64,000 nt of DNA from Calliopsis andreniformis (taxonomy: Eukaryota; Arthropoda; Insecta; Hymenoptera; Andrenidae): assembly GCF_051401765.1 (NCBI RefSeq), contig NW_027480507.1, positions 434,001 through 498,000 of the forward strand. The letters run 5' to 3'. The notes beneath the pieces are model-generated. The model was not told the DNA's origin. It ran no database searches and was given only the letters and a program-made list of their open reading frames with translations. Within the stretch, counting starts at the first letter, position 1. The number at the start of each line of letters is the position of its first letter. The translations under genes and the position numbers were made by a program. Below are positions 11,520-24,654 of this stretch, one piece after another.

Positions 11520-14500
11520 CAATCCTCAATCCTCAATCCTCAATCCTCAATCCTCAATATTCAACACAAAACCCTCAACCACCAATCCTCAATACTCAAC
11601 CATCAATCCTCAATTGTCAATACTCAATAGAATATCCTGAATTCTCATGGTTCAATACTCAATCCACAATATTCAATAATCAAATCTCAGTCCTCAAACA
11701 TCAATTCTCAACACTCCATCCTCAACACTCAGTCCTCGTCCTCAATCCACAACCGTCAATCCTCAATCCTCAATATTCAATCCTCAATACCCAATCTTCA
11801 ATCCTCACTCCTCAATCCTCAATCCTCAATCCTCAACCCTCAGTCATCAATCCTCATTCATCAATACTCAATCCTCAATCCCCAATCCTCAATCCTCAAT
11901 TCTCAATATTCAACACAAAACCCTCAACCACCAATCCTCAATGCTCAACCGTCAATCCTCAATTCTCAATACTCAATAGAATATCCTGAATTCTCATGGT
12001 TCAATTCTCAATCCACAATATTCAATAATCAAATCTCAATCCTCAAACATCAGTTCTCAACACTCAATCCTCAACACTCAGTCCTCTCTCTTCAATCCTC
12101 CATCCTCAACCCTCAATCCTCAAGCGTCAATCCTCAATCCTAAATCCTCGATCTTCACTCACCAATACTCAATCTTCAGTCCTCATACTCAATCCTCAAT
12201 TCTCAATCCCCAATCCTCAGTCCTCAATCTTCAATCCTCGATACTCAATCTGCAATCCTCAATCCTCAATCCTCAATCCTCAATCAACAATCCTCAATCC
12301 TCAATCCTCAATCCTCAATCTTCAATCCTCAATCCTCAATCACTCAATTCTCAATCCTCAATACTCAATCCTCAGACCACAAACATCAATACTCAACCCT
12401 CAGTCCTCGTCCTCAATCCACAACCCTCAATCCTCAATCCTCAATCTTCAATCATCAATATTCAAACTTCTATCCTCAATCCTCAATCCTCAATCCTCAA
12501 TCCTCAATCCTCAATGTTCAATCCGCAATACCCAATCCTTAGCCTTCAACCCTCTATCCTCAATCCTCAATCCTCAATCCTCAATCCTCAATCCTCAGTC
12601 CTCAAACCTCAATCCTCAATCCTCAATCCTCTATATTCAATCCTCAATACTCAATCCTCAATCCTCAATCCTCAATCCTCAATCCTCAATCCTCAATCAT
12701 CAATCCTCAATCCTCAATACTCAATCCTCAATCCTCAATACTCATTCTTCTATCCTCAATCCTCAATCCTCAATCCTCAATCCTTAATCTTCAATCCTCA
12801 ATACTCAATCTTCAATCCTCAACACTCAATCCTCAACCCTCACTACTCATTCTTCAATCCTCATTCCTCAATCCTCAATATTCAATCCTCAATACTCAAT
12901 CTTCAATCCTCAATCCTCAATCCTCAATCCTCAATCCTCATTCTTGAATCCTCAATTCCCAATCCTCAATCTTCAATCCTCCATCCTCAACCCTCAATTC
13001 TCAATCCTCAATCCTCAATCCTCAGACCTCAAACATCAGTACTCAACTCTCAGTCCTCGTCCTCAACCCGCAACCCTCAATCCTCAATCCTCAATCTTCA
13101 ATCATCAATATTCGATCTTCAATCCTCAATCCTCAATCTGCAATCGTCAATCCTCAATCCTCAATGTTCAATAAGCAATACCCAATCCTAAATCTTCAAT
13201 CCTCAATCCTCAATTCTCAATACTCAATCCTCAATCCTCAGACCTCTAACATCAATACTCAACCCTCAGCCCTCGTCCTCAATCCACAACCCAGAATCCT
13301 CAATCCTCAATCTTCAATCATCAATATTCAATCTTCAATCCTCAATCCTCAATCCGTAATCGTCAATCGTCAATCCTCAATGTTCAATACGCAATACCCA
13401 ATCCTTTATCTTCAATCCTCAATCCTCAATACCAAATCCTCAATCTTCAATCCTCAATCCTCAATCCTCAATCCTCAATCCTCAAGCGTCAATCCTCAAT
13501 CCTCAATGTTCATTCCGCAATACCCAATCCTCAATCTTCAATCATCAATACTCAATCATCAATCCTCAATCTTCAATACTCAATCCTCAATCCTCAATCC
13601 TCAATCCTCAATCTTCAATCCTCAACACTCAATCTTCAATCCTCAATCCTCAATCCTCAATCCTCAATCCTCAATACTCAACCGTCAATCTTCAATCCTC
13701 AATTCTCAATCTTCAATCCTCAATCCTCAATCCTCAATCCTCAATCCTCATTCTTCAATCCTCAATCCTCAATCCTCAACCTTCAATCCTCAATACTCAA
13801 TCTTCAATCCTCAATCCTCAATCCTCAATCCTCAATCATCATTCTTCAATCCTCAATACCCAATCCTCAATCCTCAATCCTCAATCCTCAATATTCAATC
13901 CACAATACTCAATCTTCAGTCCTCAATCCTCAATCCTCAATCCTCAGTCCTCAATCCTCAGTCATCAATCCTCAATCTTCAATCCTCAATCCTCAATCCT
14001 CAATCCTCAATCCTCATTCTTCAGTTCTCAATACCCAATCCTCAATCTTCAATCCTCAATCCTCAATCACTCAATTCTCAATCCTCAATCCTCAATCCTC
14101 AGACCACAAACATCAATACTCAACCCTCAGTCCTCGTCCTCAATCCACAACCCTCAATCCTCAATCCTCAATCTTCAATCATCAATATTCAATCCTCAAT
14201 CCTCAATCCTCAATCCTCAATCTTCAATCCTCAATCCTCAATCCTCAAGCCCCAATCCTCATTCTTCAATCCTCAATCCTCAATCCTCAATCCTCAATAC
14301 TCAATCGTCAATCCTCTATCCTCAATGTTCAATACGCAATACCCAATCCTCAATCTTCATTCCTCAATCCTCAATTCTCAATCCTCAATCCTCAATCCTC
14401 AATCCTCAATCCTCAATCCTCAATCCTCAGTCCTCAAACCTCAATACTTAATCCTCAACCCTGAATCCTCAATCTTCAGCCCTCAGTCCTCAACAATCAG

Positions 14501-15508
14501 TTGTCAATTCTAAATCCTCAATAGAATATCCTCAATTCACAGTTTTCAATACTCAATACTCAATCTGCAATCTTACAAACTCTATCCACGAACATCAATT
14601 CTCATCACTCAACCCTCAACACTCAGTCCCCAATCCTCAATATTCAGTCCTCAATCCTCAATCCTCAATCCACAATCCTCAATCTTCAATCCTCAAAACT
14701 CAATCTTCAATCCTCAATACTCAATCCTCAATCCTCAATCCTCAATCTTCAATCCTCAACAATCAATCTTCAATCCTCTACCCTCAATCCTCAATCCTCA
14801 GTCCTCAATCCTCAGTCATCAATCCTCAATTTTCAATACTCAATCCTCAATCCTCAATCATCAATCCTCAATCCTCAATCCTCATTCTTCAATCCTCAAT
14901 ACCCAATCCTCAATCTTCAATCCTCAATCCTCAATCATCAATTCTCAATCCTCAATCCTCAATCCTCAGACCTCAAACATCAATACTCAACCCTCAGTCC
15001 TCGTCCTCAATCCACAACCCTCAATCCTGAATCCTCAATCTTCAATCATCAATATTCAATCTTCAATCCTCAATCCTCAATCCTCAATCGTCAATCGTCT
15101 ATCCTCAATGTTCAATACGCAATACCCAATCCTCAATCTTCATTCCTCAATCCTCAATTCTCAATCCTCAATCCTCAATCCTCAGCCCTCAAACCTCAAT
15201 CCCGAATCCTCAGTCCTGAATCTTCAATCTTCAGCCCTCAGTCCTCAACAATCAGTTGTCAATCCTCAATCATCAATAGAATATCATCAAGTCTCACTTT
15301 TCAATCCTCAATCCACAATCCTCAATCTTCAATACTCAATACTCAATCTTCAATCCTCAATCCTCAATCATCAATCCTCAATCCTCAATCCTCAATCGTC
15401 AGTCATCAATCCTCAATACTCAATCTTCAATCCTCAATCCCCAGTCGTCAATGTTCAATCCTCAATGCTCAATCCTCAATCCTCAATCCTCAATATTCAA
15501 TCCTCAAT
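11520..15508. repeat. Higher-order block D, copy 1 (4.4-kb pair)
   Basis: Matches 15952-19835 at an offset of 4,432 bp for the first half, 4,404 bp after a 28-bp difference near 13,460-13,506, and 4,327 bp after a 77-bp difference near 13,750-13,830. Both differences are exact multiples of seven (4 and 11 units). Recognisable tags are ATTCAACACAAAACC (11559), two EcoRI tags followed by ATGG (11639 and 11988), CATACTCAATCC, ATCACTCAATTC with an 8-bp unit, CAACCCGCAACC, TAAGCAATACCC (13172) and the TTGTCAATTCTAA tag (ends 14513). Confidence 0.88.
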
Positions 15509-15951
15509 ACTGAATATTCAATCATCAATCCTCAATCCGCAATCCTCAATCCTCAATCCTCATTCTTCAATCCTGAATCCTCAATCCCCAGTCCTCCATC
15601 CTTAATCCTCATTCCTCAATCCTCAATACCAAATCCTCAATCTTCAATCCTCAATCCTCAATCCTCAATTCTCAATCCTCAATCCTCAATCCTCAGACCT
15701 CAAGCATCAATATTCAACCCTCAGTCCTCGTTCTCAATCCACAGCCCTCAATCCTCAATCCTCAATCTTCAATCTTCAATATTCAATCTTCTATCCTCAA
15801 TCCTCAATCCGCAATCCTCAATCCTCAATCCTCAATGTTCAATCCGCAATACCCAATCCTCAATCTTCAATCCTCTGTCATCAATCCTCAATCCTCAATC
15901 CTCAATCCACAATCCTCAGTCATCAAACCTCAATCCTCAATCCTCAATCCT
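15509..15951. repeat. Linking segment between the two copies of block D
   Basis: The first 275 bp match 10825-11100. The rest is plain variant heptamers with a TTCAATCCGCAATAC tag (15838) and CAGTCATC units. No other structure is visible. Confidence 0.7.
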
Positions 15952-18900
15952 CAATCCTCAATCCTCAATCCTCAATCCTCAATCCTCAATATTCAACACA
16001 AAACCCTCAACCACCAATCCTCAATACTCAACCATCAATCCTCAATTGTCAATACTCAATAGAATATCCTGAATTCTCATGGTTCAATACTCAATCCACA
16101 ATATTCAATAATCAAATCTCAGTCCTCAAACATCAATTCTCAACACTCCATCCTCAACACTCAGTCCTCGTCCTCAATCCACAACCGTCAATCCTCAATC
16201 CTCAATATTCAATCCTCAATACCCAATCTTCAATCCTCACTCCTCAATCCTCAATCCTCAATCCTCAACCCTCAGTCATCAATCCTCATTCATCAATACT
16301 CAATCCTCAATCCCCAATCCTCAATCCTTAATTCTCAATATTCAACACAAAACCCTCAACCACCAATCCTCAATGCTCAACCGTCAATCCTCAATTCTCA
16401 ATACTCAATAGAATATCCTGAATTCTCATGGTTCAATTCTCAATCCACAATATTCAATAATCAAATCTCAATCCTCAAACATCAGTTCTCAACACTCAAT
16501 CCTCAACACTCAGTCCTCTCTCTTCAATCCTCCATCCTCAACCCTCAATCCTCAAGCGTCAATCCTCAATCCTAAATCCTCGATCTTCACTCACCAATAC
16601 TCAATCTTCAGTCCTCATACTCAATCCTCAATTCTCAATCCCCAATCCTCAGTCCTCAATCTTCAATCCTCGATACTCAATCTGCAATCCTCAATCCTCA
16701 ATCCTCAATCCTCAATCAACAATCCTCAATCCTCAATCCTCAATCCTCAATCTTCAATCCTCAATCCTCAATCACTCAATTCTCGATCCTCAATACTCAA
16801 TCCTCAGACCACAAACATCAATACTCAACCCTCAGTCCTCGTCCTCAATCCACAACCCTCAATCCTCAATCCTCAATCTTCAATCATCAATATTCAAACT
16901 TCTATCCTCAATCCTCAATCCTCAATCCTCAATCCTCAATCCTCAATGTTCAATCCGCAATACCCAATCCTTAGCCTTCAACCCTCTATCCTCAATCCTC
17001 AATCCTCAATCCTCAATCCTCAATCCTCAGTCCTCAAACCTCAATCCTCAATCCTCAATCCTCTATCTTCAATCCTCAATACTCAATCCTCAATCCTCAA
17101 TCCTCAATCCTCAATCCTCAATCCTCAATCATCAATCCTCAATCCTCAATACTCAATCCTCAATCCTCAATACTCATTCTTCTATCCTCAATCCTCAATC
17201 CTCAATCCTCAATCCTTAATCTTCAATCCTCAATACTCAATCTTCAATCCTCAACACTCAATCCTCAACCCTCACTGCTCATTCTTCAATCCTCATTCCT
17301 CAATCCTCAATATTCAATCCTCAATACTCAATCTTCAATCCCGAATCCTCAATCCTCAATCCTCAATCCTCATTCTTGAATCCTCAATTCCCAATCCTCA
17401 ATCTTCAATCCTCAATCCTCAACCCTCAATTCTCAATCCTCAATCCTCAATCCTCAGACCTCAAACATCAGTACTCAACTCTCAGTCCTCGTCCTCAACC
17501 CGCAACCCTCAATCCTCAATCCTCAATCTTCAATCATCAATATTCGATCTTCAATCCTCAATCCTCAATCTGCAATCGTCAATCCTCAATCCTCAATGTT
17601 CAATAAGCAATACCCAATCCTAAATCTTCAATCCTCAATCCTCAATTCTCAATACTCAATCCTCAATCCTCAGACCTCTAACATCAATACTCAACCCTCA
17701 GCCCTCGTCCTCAATCCACAACCCAGAATCCTCAATCCTCAATCTTCAATCATCAATATTCAATCTTCAATCCTCAATCCTCAATCCGTAATCGTCAATC
17801 GTCAATCCTCAATGTTCAATACGCAATACCCAATCCTTTATCTTCAATCCTCAATCCTCAATACCAAATCCTCAATCTTCAATCCTCAATCCTCAATCCT
17901 CAATCCTCAATGTTCATTCCGCAATACCCAATCCTCAACCTTCAATCATCAATACTCAATCATCAATCCTCAATCTTCAATACTCAATCCTCAATCCTCA
18001 ATCCTCAATCCTCAATCTTCAATCCTCAACACTCAATCTTCAATCCTCAATCCTCAATCCTCAATCCTCAATCCTCAATACTCAACCGTCAATCTTCAAT
18101 CCTCAATTCTCAATCTTCAATCCTCAATCCTCAATCCTCAATCCTCAATCCTCAATCCTCAATCATCATTCTTCAATCCTCAATACCCAATCCTCAATCC
18201 TCAATCCTCAATCCTCAATATTCAATCCACAATACTCAATCTTCAGTCCTCAATCCTCAATCCTCAATCCTCAGTCCTCAATCCTCAGTCATCAATCCTC
18301 AATCTTCAATCCTCAATCCTCAATCCTCAATCCTCAATCCTCATTCTTCAGTTCTCAATACCCAATCCTCAATCTTCAATCCTCAATCCTCAATCACTCA
18401 ATTCTCAATCCTCAATCCTCAATCCTCAGACCACAAACATCAATACTCAACCCTCAGTCCTCGTCCTCAATCCACAACCCTCAATCCTCAATCCTCAATC
18501 TTCAATCATCAATATTCAATCCTCAATCCTCAATCCTCAATCCTCAATCTTCAATCCTCAATCCTCAATCCTCAAGCCCCAATCCTCATTCTTCAATCCT
18601 CAATCCTCAATCCTCAATCCTCAATACTCAATCGTCAATCCTCTATCCTCAATGTTCAATACGCAATACCCAATCCTCAATCTTCATTCCTCAATCCTCA
18701 ATTCTCAATCCTCAATCCTCAATCCTCAATCCTCAATCCTCAATCCTCAATCCTCAGTCCTCAAACCTCAATACTTAATCCTCAACCCTGAATCCTCAAT
18801 CTTCAGCCCTCAGTCCTCAACAATCAGTTGTCAATTCTAAATCCTCAATAGAATATCCTCAATTCACAGTTTTCAATACTCAATACTCAATCTGCAATCT

Positions 18901-19835
18901 TACAAACTCTATCCACGAACATCAATTCTCATCACTCAACCCTCAACACTCAGTCCCCAATCCTCAATATTCAGTCCTCAATCCTCAATGCTCAATCCAC
19001 AATCCTCAATCTTCAATCCTCAAAACTCAATCTTCAATCCTCAATACTCAATCCTCAATCCTCAATCCTCAATCTTCAATCCTCAACAATCAATCTTCAA
19101 TCCTCTACCCTCAATCCTCAATCCTCAGTCCTCAATCCTCAGTCATCAATCCTCAATTTTCAATACTCAATCCTCAATCCTCAATCATCAATCCTCAATC
19201 CTCAATCCTCATTCTTCAATCCTCAATACCCAAACCTCAATCTTCAATCCTCAATCCTCAATCATCAATTCTCAATCCTCAATCCTCAATCCTCAGACCT
19301 CAAACATCAATACTCAACCCTCAGTCCTCGTCCTCAATCCACAACCCTCAATCCTCAATCCTCAATCTTCAATCATCAATATTCAATCTTCAATCCTCAA
19401 TCCTCAATCCTCAATCGTCAATCGTCTATCCTCAATGTTCAATACGCAATACCCAATCCTCAATCTTCATTCCTCAATCCTCAATTCTCAATCCTCAATC
19501 CTCAATCCTCAGCCCTCAAACCTCAATCCCGAATCCTCAGTCCTGAATCTTCAATCTTCAGCCCTCAGTCCTCAACAATCAGTTGTCAATCCTCAATCAT
19601 CAATAGAATATCATCAAGTCTCAGTTTTCAATCCTCAATCCACAATCCTCAATCTTCAATACTCAATACTCAATCTTCAATCCTCAATCCTCAATCATCA
19701 ATCCTCAATCCTCAATCCTCAATCGTCAGTCATCAATCCTCAATACTCAATCTTCAATCCTCAATCCCCAGTCGTCAATGTTCAATCCTCAATGCTCAAT
19801 CCTCAATCCTCAATCCTCAATATTCAATCCTCAAT
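15952..19835. repeat. Higher-order block D, copy 2
   Basis: Second copy of 11520-15508, shorter by 28 bp and 77 bp of whole heptamers. The version without these losses is also found in the related segment at 23.45-24.65 kb, so copy 2 is the one that lost units. Single-base differences include TCTATCTTC against TCTATATTC (about 12631 and 17063) and CACTGCTC against CACTACTC. The right-hand 1.1 kb of this copy belongs also to the longer similarity with 40.4-43.9 kb. Confidence 0.88.
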
Positions 19836-22155
19836 ACTCAACATTCAATCCTCAATCCTCAATCGTCAATCCTAAATCCTCAGTCTTCAAACCTCAATCC
19901 TGAATCCTCAATCCTGAATCCTCAATCTTCAGCCCTCAGTCCTCAACAATGGGTTGTCAATCCTCAATCCTCAATAGAATATCCTCAATTCACAGTTTTC
20001 AATACTCAATACTCAATCTGCAACATTCCAAGCTCTTTCCACAAACATCAATTCTCATCACTCAACCCTCAAGACTCAGTCCTCAACGTTCAATACTCAA
20101 TACTCAATTCTCAATCTTCAATCCTCAATACTGAATCTTGAATCCTCAATCCTCAATCCTCAATCCTCAATCCTCAATCCTCAATCTTCAATCCTCAGTC
20201 CCCAATCCTCAATCTTCAATCCTCAACCCTCAATACTCAATCCTCAATCCTCAATCCTCAACCTTCAATCCTCAATACTCAATCTTCAATCCTCAATCCT
20301 CAATCCTCAATCCTCAATCCTCTATCCTCAATCATCAATCCTCAATCTTCAATACTCAATCCTCAATCCTCAATCCTCAATCCTCAATACTCAACCATCA
20401 ATCCTCAATTCTCAATACTCAATAGAATATCATGAATTCTCAGGATTCAATACTCAAACATCAATCCTCAAGCCTCAGCCCTCATCCTCAATCCTCAATC
20501 CTGAATCCTCAATCCTCAATATTCAATCCTCAATACTCAATCTTCAATCCTCAATCCTCAATATTCAATCCTCAATACTTAATCTTCAATTCTCAATCCT
20601 CAATCCTCAATCCTCAATCCTCAATCCTCGATCCTCAATTTTCAATCCTCAATACTCAATCTTCAATCCTCAAACCTCAATCCTCAATCCTCAATCCTCA
20701 ATCCTCAATGTTCAATCCGCAATACCCAATCCTCAGTCTTCAATCCTCAATCCTCAGTCCTCAATCCCCAATCCTCAATCCTCAATCCTCAATCCTCAGT
20801 CCTCAAACCTCAATCCTGAATCCTCAATACTGAATCCTCAACATTCAGCCCTCAGTCCTCAACAATCAGTTGCCAAACCTCAATCCTCAATTGAATATCA
20901 TCAATTCACAGTTTTCAATACTCAATACTCAATCTGCAATCTTCAAATCTCTATCCACAGACATCAATTCTCATCAGTCAGCCCTCAACGCTCAGTCCCC
21001 AATCCTCAATCTTCAGTCCTCAATCCTCAATCCTCAATCCACAATCCTCAATCCTCAATTCTCAATCCTCAATCCTCAGTTCTCAGTCCTCAAACCTCAA
21101 TCCTCAACCCTCAGCCCTCATCCTCGATCCTCAATCCTCAATCTTCAATCCTCATTATTCATCGCACTGCCCTCAACCATCATTACTCAATACTCAATCA
21201 TCAATCCTCAGTTCTCAATACTTAATAGAATATCCTGAATTCTCAGGTTTCAATATTCAATCCACAATACTCAGTCATCAAATCTCAATACTCAAACATC
21301 AATTCTCAACACTCAATGCTCTACCCTCAGTCCCCAATCTGCAATAATCAATCCTCAATCCGCAATCCTCAATATTCAAAACACAATTCTCAGCAATCAA
21401 TCCTCAATACTCAACCATCAAACCTCAATTCTCAATACTCAACAGAATATCCTGAATTCTCAGAATTCAATACTCAATCCGCAATGTTCAATAATCAAAC
21501 CTCAATCCCCAGACATAAATGGTGAACACTCAATCCTCAACCATCAGTCCTCAATCTTCAATCCTCAATCCTCAATCCTCAATCCTCATTCTTCAATCCT
21601 CAATACCCAATCATCAACCTTCAATCCTCAATCCTCAATCCTCTATCCTCTGACCTAAAACATCAATACTCAACCCTCAGTCCTCGTCCTCAACCCACAA
21701 CCCTCAATCCTCAATCCTCAATATTCAATACTCATTGTCCAATCCGCAATACCCAATCCTCAATCTTCAATCCGCAATCCTCAATCCTCAATCCTCAATC
21801 CTCAATCCTCAATCCTCAATCCTCAATTCCTCAGTCCTCAAACCTCAATCCTGAATCCTCAATCCTGAATCCTCAATCTTCAGCCCTCAGTCCTCAACAA
21901 TCAGTTGTCAATCCTCAATCCTCAATAGAATATCATCAATTCACAGTTTTCAATCCTCAATCCACAATCCTCAATCTTCAATCCTCAATACTCAATCTTC
22001 AATCCTCAATCCTCAATCATCAATCCTCAATCCTCAATCGTCAGTCTTCAATCCTCAATACTCAATATTCAATCCTCAATCCCCAGTCGCCAATGTTCAA
22101 TCCTCAATCCTCAATCCTCAATCCTCAATCTTCAACCTTCAATCCTCAATAGTCA
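18720..22155. repeat. Higher-order block E, copy 1
   Basis: Matches 40443-43878 at an offset of 21,723 bp for about 3.4 kb, with only a 1-bp shift near the right end caused by a CCTACAAT unit at about 43434 in the other copy. Tag order is TTGTCAATTCTAA (ends 18840), TTCAATACGCAATACCC (19435), ATGGGTTGTC (19949), TGCAACATTCCAAGC, EcoRI variant CATGAATTC (20434), TGCCAAACC (20871), CATCGCACTGC (21160-21170), EcoRI (21237), double EcoRI (21454 and 21463) and AAATGGTGAAC (about 21518). Confidence 0.87.
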
Positions 22156-23447
22156 ACCTTCAATCCTCAATCCTCAATCCTCAATCCTCAATCCTCAATC
22201 CTCAATCATCAATCCTCAATCTTCAATACTCAATCCTCAATCCTCAATCCTCAATCCTCAATCCTCAATACTCAACCATCAGTCCTCAATTCTCAATACT
22301 CAACAGAATATCCTGAATTCTCAGTATTCAATACTCAAACATCAATCCTCAACCCTCAGCCCTCATCCACAATCCTCAATCCTCAATCCTCAATCCTCAA
22401 TATTCAATCCTCAATACTCAATCTTCAATCTTCAATACCCAATCCTCAATCCTCAATCCTAAATCCTCAGTCCTCAGACCTCAATCCTGAATCCTCAATC
22501 CTGAATCCTCAATCTTCAGCCCTCAGTCCTCAACAATGGGTTGTCAATCCTCAATCCTCAATTGAATATCATCAATTCACAGTTATCAATACTCAGTACT
22601 CAATCTGCAATCTTCAAATCTCTATCCACAAACATCAATTCTCATCAGTCAGCCATCAACACTCAGTCCCTAATCCTCAATCTTCAGTCCTCAATCCTCA
22701 ATCCTCAATCCACAATACTCAATCCTCAATTCTCAATCCTCAATCCTCAGTTCTCAGTCCTCAAACCTCAATCCTCAACCCTCAGCCCTCATCCTCGATC
22801 CTCAATCCTCAATCCTCAATCCTCATTATTCATCGCACTGCTCTCAACCATCATTACTCAATACTCAATCATCAATACTCAATTCTCAATACTTAATAGA
22901 ATATCCTGAACTCTCAGGTTTCAATATTCAATCCACAATACTCAATCATCGAATCTCAATCCTCAAACATCAATTCTCAACACTCAATGGTCAACCATCA
23001 GTCCCCAATCTTCAATAATCAATCTTCAATCCCCAATCCTCAATATTCAACACACAATTCTCAGCAATCAATCCTCAATACTCAACCATCAAACCTCAAT
23101 TCTCAATACTCAATAGAATATCCTGAATTCTCAGGATTCAATACTCAATCCGCAATATTCAATAATCAAACCTCAATTCTCAAACATAAATGGTGATCAC
23201 TCAATCCTCAACCATCAGTCCTCAATCTTCAATCCTCAATCCTCTATCCTCAATCCTAAAGAGTCAATAATCAATCCTCAATCCTCAACCTTCAATCCTC
23301 AGTCCTCAAACCTCAATCCCGAATCCTCAACACTGAATCCTCAATCTTCATTCCTCAGTCCTCAACGATCAATTGTCAATCCACAACCCTCAATGGAATA
23401 TCCTCAATTCACAGTTTTCAATCCTCAATCCACAATCCTCAATCTTC
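21664..23447. repeat. Higher-order block A, copy 2
   Basis: Second copy of 121-1910. Its first 490 bp overlap the end of block E, which shows that block E's right edge and block A's left edge are the same sequence. One of its EcoRI tags is broken: at 22908 the palindrome reads GAACTC instead of GAATTC. After 23447 the two copies part: copy 1 continues into block B, this one into block F. Confidence 0.85.
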
Positions 23448-23450
23448 AAT

Positions 23451-24654
23451 CCTCAATCCTCAATTCTCAATACTCAATCCTCAATCCTCAGACCTCAAAC
23501 ATCAATACTCAACCCTCAGCCCTCGTCCTCAATCCACAACCCTGAATCCTCAATCCTCAATCTTCAATCATCAATATTCAATCTTCAATCCTCAATCCTC
23601 AATCCGTAATCGTCAATCGTCAATCCTCAATGTTCAATACGCAATACCCAATCCTTTATCTTCAATCCTCAATCCTCAATACCAAATCCTCAATCTTCAA
23701 TCCTCAATCCTCAATCCTCAATCCTCAATCCTCAAGCGTCAATCCTCAATCCTCAATGTTCATTCCGCAATACCCAATCCTCAATCTTCAATCATCAATA
23801 CTCAATCATCAATCCTCAATCTTCAATACTCAATCCTCAATCCTCAATCCTCAATCCTCAATCTTCAATCCTCAATACTCAATCTTCAATCCTCAATCCT
23901 CAATCCTCAATCCTCAATCCTCAATACTCAACCGTCAATCTTCAATCCTCAATTCTCAATCTTCAATCCTCAATCCTCAATCCTCAATCCTCAATCCTCA
24001 TTCTTCAATCCTCAATCCTCAATCCTCAACCTTCAATCCTCAATACTCAATCTTCAATCCTCAATCCTCAATCCTCAATCCTCAATCATCATTCTTCAAT
24101 CCTCAATACCCAATCCTCAATCCTCAATCCTCAATCCTCAATATTCAATCCACAATACTCAATCTTCAATCCTCAATCCTCAATCCTCAATCCTCAGTCC
24201 TCAATCCTCAGTCATCAATCCTCAATCTTCAATCCTCAATCCTCAATCCTCAATCCTCAATCCTCAATCCTCATTCTTCAGTTCTCAATACCCAATCCTC
24301 AATCTTCAATCCTCAATCCTCAATCACTCAATTCTCAATCCTCAATCCTCAATCCTCAGACCACAAACATCAATACTCAACCCTCAGTCCTCGTCCTCAA
24401 TCCACAACCCTCAATCCTCAATCCTCAATCTTCAATCATCAATATTCAATTCTCAATCCTCAATCCTCAATCCTCAAGCCCCAATCCTCATTCTTCAATC
24501 CTCAATCCTCAATCCTCAATCCTCAATACTCAATCGTCAATCCTCTATCCTCAATGTTCAATACGCAATACCCAATCCTCAATCTTCATTCCTCAATCCT
24601 CAATTCTCAATCCTCAATCCTCAATCCTCAATCCTCAATCGTCAATCCTCAATC
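23451..24654. repeat. Higher-order block F, copy 2
   Basis: Follows 13201-14400 in block D copy 1 at an offset of about 10,250 bp, and 43936-44802 at about 20,240 bp. Tags are CAATCCGTAATCG, TTCAATACGCAATACCC, ATACCAAATCC, CAAGCGTC (about 23733), TGTTCATTCCGCAATAC and ATCACTCAATTC. The copy in block D copy 2 lacks the CAAGCGTC units. Confidence 0.8.
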
